From Terriglobia bacterium (GTDB taxonomy: Bacteria; Acidobacteriota; Terriglobia; UBA7540): 13,108 bases of DNA. The DNA is taken from assembly GCA_030040515.1 (NCBI GenBank), contig JASHTO010000209.1:1-13108 (forward strand), given 5' to 3'. How positions within the stretch are numbered: position 1 is the stretch's first letter; each line of letters opens with the position of its first letter. Positions 1 through 8,400 of the stretch are shown here, in pieces. Under the pieces are notes generated by a model. The model saw only the letters and a program-made list of their open reading frames with translations. It made no database searches and was not told the origin of the DNA. Both the position numbers and the translations under genes were made by a program.

Positions 1-84
1 CGCACCGGCGACCCGAATGGCCACTGCGACAAGGTACGGGCAATGACCCTGCTCGAGCACGCCGATTTGAAGGAAGGCCGCCGC

Positions 85-348
85 TCAGCAATCCCAATTT
101 CCCCGGTGTCTACCGGCCAGCGTCTCGAAAGCTTGCTTTATCCAGGCTTGCTGAGAGAAAGGATTTTCGAGCTCGAAGTGTACACTGGACGCAATACGAT
201 CCGGAGCAGCGGTCCCTGCGGCGCTCGTGACGATTTTGGCGGTGGATCCCTGCGGATATGCTTCCTTAAAGGCAAGCTGGGGATTGACGGCGGGCACGAT
301 TTGGACGGTGCGCGGATCCAAGCCGTGACGTCGCGCAGAAGCGTGCTC
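85..348 (-). pseudogene. Possible remnant of a penicillin-binding-protein transpeptidase (SxxK segment)
   Basis: This minus-strand frame is open from just after a stop at 349-351 to a stop at 85-87. The first plausible start is a TTG at 319-321, which gives 78 residues. It carries NPQLAFKEAYPQGSTAKIV, closely resembling the region around the active-site serine of penicillin-binding transpeptidases, where the usual form is YPPGSTFKIVTAAA. In this reading S26 and K29 (about 235-246) would be the SxxK pair. The preceding stretch DPRTVQIVPAVNP also resembles the 'DPRTG.VLA.VNP' strand that precedes SxxK in such enzymes. The usual dimerisation domain and the downstream SxN and KTG motifs are missing, and residues after about 40 do not resemble the family. 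There is no Shine-Dalgarno sequence at the TTG. I read it as a decayed fragment; a chance match in a non-coding frame is possible. Confidence 0.3.
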
Positions 349-355
349 TCAGAAC

Positions 356-550
356 TCAGCCCTTTTTGCCTCCCGGGAGAGGAGGTGGCTCCGTTCGCGC
401 CGGTTTGCCACGAGGTTTCCTGCCCCGCGGCTTGCGGACACGCTCCTGAATCGCAACGTGCTGGCAATCAGAACAGACAAGATGGACGCCACTCGGTGAG
501 GTCGCCATCCGGGTTGAACCGCAGCTTGGACAGGCCGGCTCAGGATCCAT
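356..550 (-). CDS. Small zinc-ribbon protein with basic AT-hook-like tail
   Basis: This encodes a 64-residue protein. Four cysteines in two CxxC knuckles (C7/C10 and C26/C29, spaced by 15 residues) form a typical treble-clef or zinc-ribbon pattern, as in many small bacterial zinc-binding proteins. Residues 37-52 are very basic, with two overlapping copies of KPRG[RK], resembling an AT-hook. Residues 53-61 are proline- and glycine-rich. I infer a cytoplasmic zinc-binding protein that may touch nucleic acid; no specific function can be named. The ATG at 550 is preceded by only a weak AGG, but an extended -10 element lies about 10 bases upstream, so the message may be nearly leaderless. The opposite strand also has an open frame here, but it lacks recognisable motifs. 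Confidence 0.6.
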   Translation of the reverse strand: MDPEPACPSCGSTRMATSPSGVHLVCSDCQHVAIQERVRKPRGRKPRGKPARTEPPPLPGGKKG

Positions 551-560
551 GATACCTGGT

Positions 561-590
561 ATTCTAACACAGGTTGCGAGGCTCGCTTAA
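561..590 (-). promoter_or_regulatory. Candidate extended -10 promoter for the zinc-ribbon gene
   Basis: Read on the minus strand, TGTTAGAAT (561-569) fits the extended -10 form TGnTAnAAT. A poor -35 (TTAAGC, 585-590) lies 18 bases further upstream. Transcription would begin about 3-4 bases before the ATG at 550, so the transcript would be almost leaderless, in line with the weak ribosome-binding site. Confidence 0.35.
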
Positions 591-601
591 TTGTGAAATA
601 G

Positions 602-613
602 CTCAATATTGAG
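602..613. promoter_or_regulatory. 12-bp perfect palindrome, possible operator
   Basis: CTCAATATTGAG is a perfect palindrome in the control region between two divergent genes. Its location fits a regulator-binding site, but palindromes of this length are expected a few times by chance in a window of this size, so the call rests on position only. Confidence 0.22.
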
Positions 614-783
614 AGTTTATGAAGTGGTGAATATGCCCGTTTTGTTTTACTTCCGATCAGCGCGAATTGAGCAACTGCCCACGGCCGCGCGTGCCCCATG
701 CGCAAATCATGCGGAATTGAGAGATACTGTACCTTGCCAGGTGAAATGCGAACCACGGGAGGCGTGGAGGGAGCCCCTGCGGA

Positions 784-1497
784 TTGAATAAAGAATTGAA
801 AAAGTTCTCGCGGCACCAAACTACCAAAATGGGCATGACGCACGAAGAGCATCAATGGGCTGTGTACAGCCGACGATACACCGGTAATGAACAGCGCCGG
901 CTGGAGGTGTGGCAGGTCCTTACCCGTCATCTGTTTGATCGATGGGTGAAGCCCACCGATACGGTGTTGGATTTGGGCGCGGGATACTGCGAATTCATCA
1001 ACTCCGTCACCGCCGCTCACAAGTATGCGTTGGACTCGAACCCCGCCACACTTGATAAAGCCGCCCGGGATGTTACGGTGCTTTCGCAGGCGGCAAGTCA
1101 AGCCTGGCCCCTTCCAACGGACTCGATCAATGTGGTCTTCAGCAGCAATTTCTTCGAACACCTGCCGAGCAAGGAGGATTTCGCCGGCTGCCTTGCGGAA
1201 GCCCACCGGGTGTTGCGCCCGCACGGGCTGCTGATTGCCCTGGGGCCGAACATTCGATTTTGCCCCGACGTCTATTGGGATTTTGTGGATCACCATCTGC
1301 CGCTCAGCGATCGCTCAATGGTGGAAGCGCTGGAAATTGCCGGATTCCAAAAGGAGCTCGTCAAACCACGCTTCCTTCCCTTTACGATGAGCCGCCGCGT
1401 ACCTCCTCGGGCGTGGCTCGTTCGACCGTACTTGTGGCTTCCACTGGCGCAACGAATGTGGGGAAAGCAGTTTTTGGTGATTGCGCGCAAACCGTAG
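784..1497 (+). CDS. Class I SAM-dependent methyltransferase
   Basis: This encodes 237 residues from the TTG at 784, usual for a small class I methyltransferase. Motif I is VLDLGAGYCEF (about residues 60-70), the glycine-rich loop that binds S-adenosylmethionine. Motif II ends in the acidic ALDSNP (about 80-85), motif IV is VVFSSNFFEHL (about 118-128), and AHRVLRPHGLLIALGPN forms the post-motif helix and strand. The C-terminal half (WDFVDHHLPLSDRSMVEALEIAGF) resembles methyltransferases found near glycosyltransferase genes, so a sugar or lipid-linked glycan acceptor is likely but unproven. A GGAGGG at 766-771 sits 12 bases before the TTG. In-frame ATGs at 829 and 835 are alternative starts without a clear ribosome-binding site; the conserved part begins after them. 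The next gene starts 14 bp downstream, suggesting one transcript. Confidence 0.88.
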   Translation: MNKELKKFSRHQTTKMGMTHEEHQWAVYSRRYTGNEQRRLEVWQVLTRHLFDRWVKPTDTVLDLGAGYCEFINSVTAAHKYALDSNPATLDKAARDVTVLSQAASQAWPLPTDSINVVFSSNFFEHLPSKEDFAGCLAEAHRVLRPHGLLIALGPNIRFCPDVYWDFVDHHLPLSDRSMVEALEIAGFQKELVKPRFLPFTMSRRVPPRAWLVRPYLWLPLAQRMWGKQFLVIARKP

Positions 1498-1511
1498 CAA
1501 GGAATTTCCGG

Positions 1512-3887
1512 ATGCCCCCTCAAACCTCGCGGCGGATTGCCTGGACCGCCTGCTTCATCCTGGTTTTTGTGTCCGCGTTCTTCCTCAACGGGACGCAGCA
1601 ACCGCCGCTGGAACTTGATCCTTCCTGGCATGCGGCGATTGAATACGCCACTGCACACCATCTGCAATTTGGTACAGAAATTGTCTTCACTTTCGGGCCG
1701 TTGGGATTTCTGAGTGCCCGCACCAGCCTGGGGCATCTCGTGGGCCCGCGCATCGCCTTCGCATTCTTCTGGAGCGTGATAATTGCTGTTGCAGCGATCG
1801 ATGTAGCAAAACGCCTGCGCGGTTGGGTTCGCTACGGGTTCCTCGCCTGGTTGATAGTCTTCACTCTTTCCTCCGGGCTCGACCAAACCGCTTTCTTCGT
1901 GCTGGCCTGCGCAACAATCCTGTTGATTCAGGACGATCCTCGGGAGCGATGGCAATCATCACTCTTCGTTTTGGCCTTCATTTTTCTCTCGCTCATAAAA
2001 TTCACGTTTGCGTTGGCGGCGCTGGGCAGCATTGCTCTCGTTGCAGTTTGCTGGGTTTTGCAGGGGAAAATTCGGAAGGCAATCGTGCTCGTGCTCGCTG
2101 CGCCCGCTGGGTTCATCGCATGCTGGGCAGCTTTGGGACAGTCGCTTTACCACATTCCTCCATGGTTCAAGCACGGGCTGCAACTGGCTTCGGGCTATAG
2201 CGGAGCCATGAATCTTGTTCCTAAAACCTCCGTGCTCTGCGTGGCGCTCGTGGCGCTGGCACTATTCGTTTCCGCGTTATTCACAACCCTCGCGAGGGCC
2301 AGGCGTAACCTGCTCACCTGGAGTATTTCGATCACGTCAGCTCAATACGTTTTCCTGGCGTGGAAGGAAGGATTTACGCGCGCTGGAGACTGGCACATCT
2401 TCGTGCTTCTTTGGTTTTTGCCATTGGGAGTGTGCTTCCTTTTCACCATTAAGCCGCTCCGCGTACCAACTGCCGCTCGTCAAGGGCTGCTAGAAGCCGC
2501 ATTCGCGGCTGTCATGGCGGCATGCGTGCTCGCAGCAAACCTTCAGATTCCTGGATTCACCTGGCAGCAGGTCACCGCCTGGCCGCGACGCATGATCGAG
2601 AACGCGGGCCTGATCCTGGCTGCGATATCGGGGCGCGGGAACGAGCTCTACGCCACCAGCCGCGACGCCGGCACTAATCCCATGCTCGTTCTCGAACGAG
2701 CGAAGGATGTGATTGGCCACGATTCCGTCGACGTGATGAATTACCTCTTGCTGGCCCCCATGGTCAACGGCATGAATTATCGGCCGCGCCCCGTGATTCA
2801 AGGGTTCGTTGCGTATACGCCGGCGCTTCAAGAGCTCAATGCGAATTACTTTCATGGCGCCGACCGGCCGCGTTATGTATTGCTCGCGCACCAGGCCACG
2901 GACGGGCGATTCCCCATGCTGGAGGATTCCGCCGCACTAAACTACGTTCTCAACAATTATGTTCCCGTGGCGCGGGACGGAGTCTTTCTGGTTTTGCAAC
3001 AGCGAACGACAGATGAGCCGCGATTCCATCTCGTCCATGAGGAAAGTTTGCGCTTCGGCGAGAATTTCGATCTGCGCCCGTGGGCGCATGGACCCTTGTT
3101 CATGTCCGTGGAGATCGTCCCCACCCTGGTCGGACGCCTTGCGGATTTCCTTTATCAACGACAACCCCTTTATATGCGGATTGGACGAGGCGGCGAAAAT
3201 GAAAGGTTCAGAATCGTGCCGTCCATGGCGGAATTACCGTTCCTGATGAGCCCTCTGTTGAAAAGCAATTATGACATTTTGAATTTTCTGGCTTCGCAGT
3301 CCGGCAACGAATCTGAGAGCGTGACCTTCGAACCGCCCGAGCGAGGGTCATTGGAATTTTCGAGCCAAATCCGTGTGCGGCTTTATACCGCGCCGGAATT
3401 TCCTCGAGCCGCGAGGGAAGTGCCGGGTTCCCGCATCCTTGCCGATGTGCAGGGCCGCATCTTCTGGCCAGAGCCGGAATCAGTTGAAAGCGCCGGTCCG
3501 GGACGCGTGACAATTTCTCACGGGACGCCTGCTTTGATGGTATGCGCACCCAGCATCATCGAGTTGAAAATTCCGGTAAATGCGTCGTCATTCTCCGGCT
3601 ACTTTGGCATTCCCGAAGATGCCCAGGCGCTTAGCGAGAATTCAGAGGGACTTGAGGTGACCATATCGATTGAGGATCAATCGGGTCACAGCCGGCTGGC
3701 TCTCCACCGCATCCTGCAACCGAAATTAAAAATCGACGACGTTGGCCGGTTCTCATTTCGCATCCCGATTGACAGCGCGTATGACCGCATCTTGACGCTA
3801 AAGACAAGCCCCCGCCCGTCTGGCACCGCCGAGGGCGATTGGTCGTTCTGGTCGGATTGCAGAATTGATCTGAAAAGATCGCACTGA
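1512..3887 (+). CDS. Large polytopic membrane protein, glycosyltransferase-like architecture, unknown function
   Basis: This encodes 791 residues from the ATG at 1512, which has AAGGA at 1499-1503 with 8 bases of spacing. The frame is open further upstream, but that part overlaps the methyltransferase. The first membrane segment spans about residues 9-25, followed by an extracytoplasmic loop with DPSWHAAIEYA and FGTEIVFTFGPLGFL (53-67). I recall that loop as characteristic of a widespread unannotated bacterial membrane family. Further segments lie at about 80-97, 109-122, 127-140, 149-183, 189-208, 240-259, 269-284, 295-312 and 325-343. This overall plan, a multi-helix domain with an acidic first loop and a soluble C-terminal half, resembles GT-C lipid-sugar transferases, but I see no definite catalytic motif. 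Residues 680-791 look like a beta-sandwich module ending in DWSFWSDCRI, possibly carbohydrate-binding. It probably works with the adjacent methyltransferase in surface glycan assembly (inference). Confidence 0.8.
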   Translation: MPPQTSRRIAWTACFILVFVSAFFLNGTQQPPLELDPSWHAAIEYATAHHLQFGTEIVFTFGPLGFLSARTSLGHLVGPRIAFAFFWSVIIAVAAIDVAKRLRGWVRYGFLAWLIVFTLSSGLDQTAFFVLACATILLIQDDPRERWQSSLFVLAFIFLSLIKFTFALAALGSIALVAVCWVLQGKIRKAIVLVLAAPAGFIACWAALGQSLYHIPPWFKHGLQLASGYSGAMNLVPKTSVLCVALVALALFVSALFTTLARARRNLLTWSISITSAQYVFLAWKEGFTRAGDWHIFVLLWFLPLGVCFLFTIKPLRVPTAARQGLLEAAFAAVMAACVLAANLQIPGFTWQQVTAWPRRMIENAGLILAAISGRGNELYATSRDAGTNPMLVLERAKDVIGHDSVDVMNYLLLAPMVNGMNYRPRPVIQGFVAYTPALQELNANYFHGADRPRYVLLAHQATDGRFPMLEDSAALNYVLNNYVPVARDGVFLVLQQRTTDEPRFHLVHEESLRFGENFDLRPWAHGPLFMSVEIVPTLVGRLADFLYQRQPLYMRIGRGGENERFRIVPSMAELPFLMSPLLKSNYDILNFLASQSGNESESVTFEPPERGSLEFSSQIRVRLYTAPEFPRAAREVPGSRILADVQGRIFWPEPESVESAGPGRVTISHGTPALMVCAPSIIELKIPVNASSFSGYFGIPEDAQALSENSEGLEVTISIEDQSGHSRLALHRILQPKLKIDDVGRFSFRIPIDSAYDRILTLKTSPRPSGTAEGDWSFWSDCRIDLKRSH

Positions 3888-4006
3888 CGCACAATCGTAA
3901 ATCCGCACGAGGCTTGACACACCCCGCATGACAGCCCCTTGATATGTTTCTCATGCCAGCAAGTTTTTCCATTCTGAAATGAGCCTGACGATATGTTTCT
4001 GAAGAT
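3888..4006. other. Convergent intergenic region
   Basis: This 119-bp gap lies between the stop of the membrane-protein gene (plus) and the stop of the outer-membrane channel gene (minus), so both transcripts should end here. The only structures seen are a 6-bp inverted repeat GCATGA (3926-3931) / TCATGC (3951-3956) with a 19-base loop, and a direct repeat GATATGTTTCT at 3941-3951 and 3990-4000. Neither is a convincing intrinsic terminator, because there is no GC-rich stem followed by a T-run. Rho-dependent termination is possible. Confidence 0.4.
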
Positions 4007-5407
4007 TTACGTTTGCCAGCCGCCGCCGAGGGCGCGGTAAAGCTGCACGTAGTCAAGCAATTCGCTCAACTCGACTTGCACCAGGGTGAGCTCCGCGGCG
4101 TAGTAGCGGGTATCGCTGTCGAGGACTTCCAGATAGCTGGCGGCGCCGCCGCGATACCGGATATCGGAAAGGCGACTTGCATCCTGCGCGGCGCGGGTCA
4201 GTGATTCCTGCTGCGTGCGGTAATCGTGGTCCTTCTGGTAGGCGATGAGAGCGTCAGACACCTCGCGAAACGCTTGTTGAATTGTCTGCTGGTAATTGAG
4301 CGCAGCTTCCTGCTGCTGCGCCTGGGCCAATTTCACTCCGCTTCGGAGGGTTCCTCCCGCGTAGAGAGGCTGCGCGAGCTGGCTCGTCAGGTTCCACATG
4401 GTGGATTGTCCCGAAAACAATTGCGTTAGTGGAATGCTCTGGAGGCCGCCGACACCGGTCAGACTGATTTGAGGAAAGTAGGCGGCCTTGGCGACGCCGA
4501 TTTGCGCATTCGCAGCCATCAATTCTGACTCCGCCTCGCGAATATCCGGTCGCCGCTCGAGCAACGAGGAGGGCAGGCCGGCGGGCACATCCGGTAAATG
4601 CGGCTGAGCGGTCAACTCCATTCCTCGCGCCACGTCACCGGGGTTCTGGCCCAGCAGCGTGCTGATCAGGTCTTCCTGCTGCTGGATCTGCTTCTCAAGA
4701 TCGGGAATGGCTCCCGAGGCGCTATAGACCAATTGCTCCGCTTGGCGCACATCGAGCAGCGATGTCGCGCCGTGGTCAGCCAGCAATTGCGTGAGGCGGA
4801 GTGAATCCTGGTCGGATGCGAGCGTGCGCTTTGAAATTTGAAGCTGCAAGTCCTCGGCGCGGAGAACGAAATACGCAGAGACGACGCTCGCCACCAGCGA
4901 ACTTTTCACCTGCTGCTGCGCCCAGTCGCTGGCGAGCAGCTCGTCGCGTGCGGCTTCAGTGGCGCGCCGGTATTTACCCCAGAAGTCAAGGTTCCACTGC
5001 AAACCCAAACCGAGCTCCGTGTAACTGGTGTCATACGCTGAAAAAAACCTCGACCTTGAATCGCGCTGATTATTCCCTGCCAGAATTGCTCCGGCCGCGG
5101 GAAGCTGATTGCCCTTGGCGATGCCGACTTGCGCCTGAGCTTCCAAAATGTGGGTCGCGGCGATGCGCACATCATAGTTCTGCTTCAGGGCAGTGCGAAT
5201 CAGCGCCTGTAGCTGCGGGTCCTGAAACACTTCCCACCACTTCTCATCGCCGAAAGATGCGGCAGATGCTGACGCACCGGGTGGATTTCCCCGAAATGCC
5301 TGGGGCACGGCAACCGCCGGCCTTTGATATTTCGGTCCCACAGTGCACGCGGCTGCAAAAGACGCAAGCAACACCGCCACGGCACTCGACCATTGTGCAT
5401 GCCGCAT
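4007..5407 (-). CDS. Outer-membrane efflux lipoprotein (NodT/OprM family TolC-like channel)
   Basis: This encodes 466 residues, the normal length for NodT-type channels. The N terminus is a lipoprotein signal with cysteine 21 as the lipidated residue, followed by the family signature CTVGPKYQRP. Two outer-membrane efflux repeats follow (roughly 60-250 and 270-460). They include the recurring LLERRPDIREAE and ANAQIGVAKAAYFPQISLTG segments and the closing LLDYVQLYRALGGGW. It would form the trimeric channel that carries substrates from the RND pump and its adaptor across the outer membrane, so the organism has an outer membrane. Its ATG overlaps the pump stop codon by one base (TAATG), implying translational coupling. 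It is the last gene of the efflux operon. Confidence 0.95.
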   Translation of the reverse strand: MRHAQWSSAVAVLLASFAAACTVGPKYQRPAVAVPQAFRGNPPGASASAASFGDEKWWEVFQDPQLQALIRTALKQNYDVRIAATHILEAQAQVGIAKGNQLPAAGAILAGNNQRDSRSRFFSAYDTSYTELGLGLQWNLDFWGKYRRATEAARDELLASDWAQQQVKSSLVASVVSAYFVLRAEDLQLQISKRTLASDQDSLRLTQLLADHGATSLLDVRQAEQLVYSASGAIPDLEKQIQQQEDLISTLLGQNPGDVARGMELTAQPHLPDVPAGLPSSLLERRPDIREAESELMAANAQIGVAKAAYFPQISLTGVGGLQSIPLTQLFSGQSTMWNLTSQLAQPLYAGGTLRSGVKLAQAQQQEAALNYQQTIQQAFREVSDALIAYQKDHDYRTQQESLTRAAQDASRLSDIRYRGGAASYLEVLDSDTRYYAAELTLVQVELSELLDYVQLYRALGGGWQT

Positions 5408-8400
5408 TAATGGCCTCCTGCGGTCGCTTCCGGAGGGTTCAGCAAATCGTTAGAATGGGGCTCGCCCTCTCGGGCGGTCCCCAACTTGAGCGCAATGCTT
5501 TCGAAAAGCACAAAAAGAACAGGAATCAGGAAAACGGCCAAAGCTGTCGCCGCCAGCATCCCCGCCACAACCACCGTTCCGAGAATTCTGCGCCCAACCG
5601 CTCCAGATCCCTCCGCGATGGCCAGCGGAACGCAGCCCAGAATAAAAGCGAATGAAGTCATCAGGATGGGGCGTAGCCGCAATTTCGCGCCTTCAAGCGC
5701 GGCCTCCACCACTCCCCGTCCCTTCGCCATTTCGTCGCGCGCGAATTCTACAATCAGGATGGCGTTTTTTGCGGCCAAGCCGATCAGCATCACCAGGCCG
5801 ATTTGCGCGTAGATATCGAGATCGAAATGGCGAAGGTAAAGGCCGGCAAATGCTCCAAATATGGCTACCGGCACGGAAAGGAGCACGGAAAAGGGGAGCG
5901 TCCAGCTTTCATAGAGCGCCGCCAAAATCAGAAAGACGACCAGCAGGGAAAGTGCGAAGATAATTCCCGCCGTTCCAGCGGCCTTGTTTTCCTGATAGGA
6001 GAGGTCGGCCCAGTCGTAACCCATCCCCGCGGGCAATGTCTCCTGTGCAACCTCACGCAAGGCCTCCTGGGCCTGCCCGGAGCTATAACCCGGTGCGGCG
6101 GAGCCAATCACCTGGGCGGCGCGAAACAGATTGAATCGATTGGTGTAATCGGGCCCGTGTGTCGGGCGGATGGAAACCAGGGTTGAGAGCGGGACCATGC
6201 TGCCCGCATGGTCTCGTACATAGTATTGATCGATCGCGGAAGTCGTGGCGCGATCCTGCGCCTCAGCCTCCAGGAATACCTTCCACTGCCGGCCGAATCG
6301 ATTGAACTGGTTCACGTAGAGCCCGCCCAGCGAGGCTTGCAGCGTCTGATAGACGTCGCTGATTGCCACGCCTTGCTTCAGGGCCTTGTCGCGATCCACG
6401 TTCACGTACATCTGCGGCGTTCCCGCAGAGAATGGCGAGTTGACTCCGATCAGTTCAGGGCGTTTGCGCGCCGCCTGAAGAAATTTCTGAAGGTTCTGGT
6501 CAAGATCGTCGGGAGTGCCTCCGCTGCGGTCTTGCAGCCAGAAGGAAAATCCACCCGCGCTCCCGAGGCCGGGAATGGCGGGCGGGCTGAAGCAGAAGGC
6601 GATGGCGTCATGAACTTGCATAAACAACTGGCGATTGATGTCCGCCGTGATGGCATCGGAATCAAGACGGCCAGCCCTCTCACTCCAGGGCTTCAGGTTC
6701 ACAAAATAGAAGCCGTTATTGGTGGTGGAGACGCGGGTCAGAAGACTGAATCCATCAATCGTGGTGTAATTTTGTACTCCCGGCGTTTTGGCAAGGATGC
6801 CCTCGATTTGCCGGGTAACTTTGTCCGTACGCTCCAGAGAGGCGGCGGGGGGGAGCTGCACGTTCAGAAAAAGAAACCCGTAGTCTTCCTCCGGAAGAAA
6901 GCTGGTGGGCAGCCTCCTTCCGACCAGCAGATCAGCGGCCATAAATGCGGCCAGAATCACAACGCCTACCGCCACTTTGCGCGTCAATCCGTGGCTGATG
7001 TCCACGTAACTGTTTTTCAATTTGTTGAATGTCCAGTTAAAGCCGCGGAAGAAGCCTCCCATCAATCCGCGCGGGGCCTTTCGCGGGCGAAGCAGCATGG
7101 CGGAAAGCGCCGGGGAAAGCGTGAGGGCGTTGAAGGCGGAAATAATCACCGAGATTGCGACCGTAACCGCGAACTGCTTGTTCAGCCGGCCCTGGATGCC
7201 GCTCATGAACGCCATGGGAATAAACACCGAGGCCAGGATGAGTGCGATGGCCACGACCGGCCCCGAAACCTCGCGCATCGCCTGAAGAGTCGCTTCGCGC
7301 GGCCGCATTCCCTGTTCAATGTGGTGCTCAACCGCCTCAACCACCACAATGGCATCGTCAACCACAAGGCCGATAGCGAGAACTAAGCCAAAGAGCGAGA
7401 GCGTGTTGATGGAGAATCCCAGCGCCGGGAAGACCGCGAACGTCCCGATCAGCGAAACCGGGACCGCGATCATCGGAATCAAGGTGGCCCGCCAATTCTG
7501 CAAAAACAAGTAGACAACCAGAATGACCAGCCCCATGGCGATAAACAATGTCACCAGGATTTCATGGATGCCTTCGGTCACGGGCAGCGTGGTGTCCAGC
7601 GAAGTGGTGTAAACCAGGTCGGAGGGAAATCGCTGCTTCAGTTGCTCCATCACCTCGTGGGCGCCTTCCGCGACGGCGATGGCATTTGCACCGGGCGTGA
7701 GGAATACCGCGATAATGCAGCTCGGTTGCCCGTTCAGGCGCGAGATCTCGTTGTAACTCAGCCCGCCGAGTTCAATGCGGGCAACGTCCTGAAGGCGGAC
7801 CACGGAGCCATCGGGATTGGCGCGCACGACGATCTGGCCAAATTGCTCGGCGGTCACCAGGCGTCCCTGCGTGCGCACGATGTAAGTCATCTGCGTGCCC
7901 GGGGGCGCGGGATTGCCCGCCAATTGGCCCGCCGGATTTACGGTGTTTTGCTGGTTCAGCGCATCAACCAGGTCGGCGACCGTCAGGCCAAGCTTGGCGA
8001 GAAGCTGGGGCTTAATCCAAATCCGCATCGAGTAGTCGGTTGCGCCGAACAGGATCACCTGGCCCGCGCCCGGCACACGCAGGATGGGATCGACGATGTT
8101 GATGTTGGCGTAATTCGCGAGAAAAAGAGAATCGTGCGTGTGGTTCGGCGAATAGAGCGCGTAGGCGAGCAGGGGCAAACCGGTGGATTTCCGGATGCTG
8201 GTTCCGTATTGAGTCACGTCGGGCGGAAGATTGGGTGCTGCCTGCGCAACGCGATTCTGAACGTTCACCTCGTCCGTGTTGACGTCCGTATCCACGTCAA
8301 ACGTCACCGTCAGTGCCATCGTATTGTCGTTGCCGTTTGTGGACTGCATGTAGAGCATGTTGTCCACGCCGTTCATCTGCTGTTCAATGGGCGTGGCGAC

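Larger units (their letters stand above)
551..783. other. AT-richer intergenic control region between divergent genes
   Basis: This 233-bp stretch separates the zinc-ribbon gene (minus) from the methyltransferase gene (plus). It contains a perfect 12-bp palindrome CTCAATATTGAG at 602-613 and GAATTGAG at 664-671 and 714-721. A related GAATTGAA follows at 793-800, just inside the next gene. A possible plus-strand -35 TTGAGA (609-614) faces only a weak -10 (TATGCC, 632-637). A 60-codon plus frame starting at 609 has no recognisable protein character and I do not call it a gene. Confidence 0.4.

Noticed and set aside
1..552. Plus-strand frame open from the window edge to 552
   Set aside because: The first 30 codons have high third-position GC and could be the edge of a real gene, but the rest has no recognisable protein character, overlaps the better-supported zinc-ribbon gene and has no identifiable family.
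349..1296. 315-residue minus-strand frame across the methyltransferase gene
   Set aside because: It is antisense to a clear methyltransferase with intact motifs, and its translation has no recognisable domain.
3914..3945. TTGACA followed by TGATAT as a plus-strand promoter
   Set aside because: The spacer is 20 bases and the only gene downstream runs in the opposite direction.
4801..5655. 284-residue plus-strand frame
   Set aside because: It lies opposite the outer-membrane channel and pump genes; its arginine/serine-rich composition is typical of a shadow of GC-rich coding sequence.
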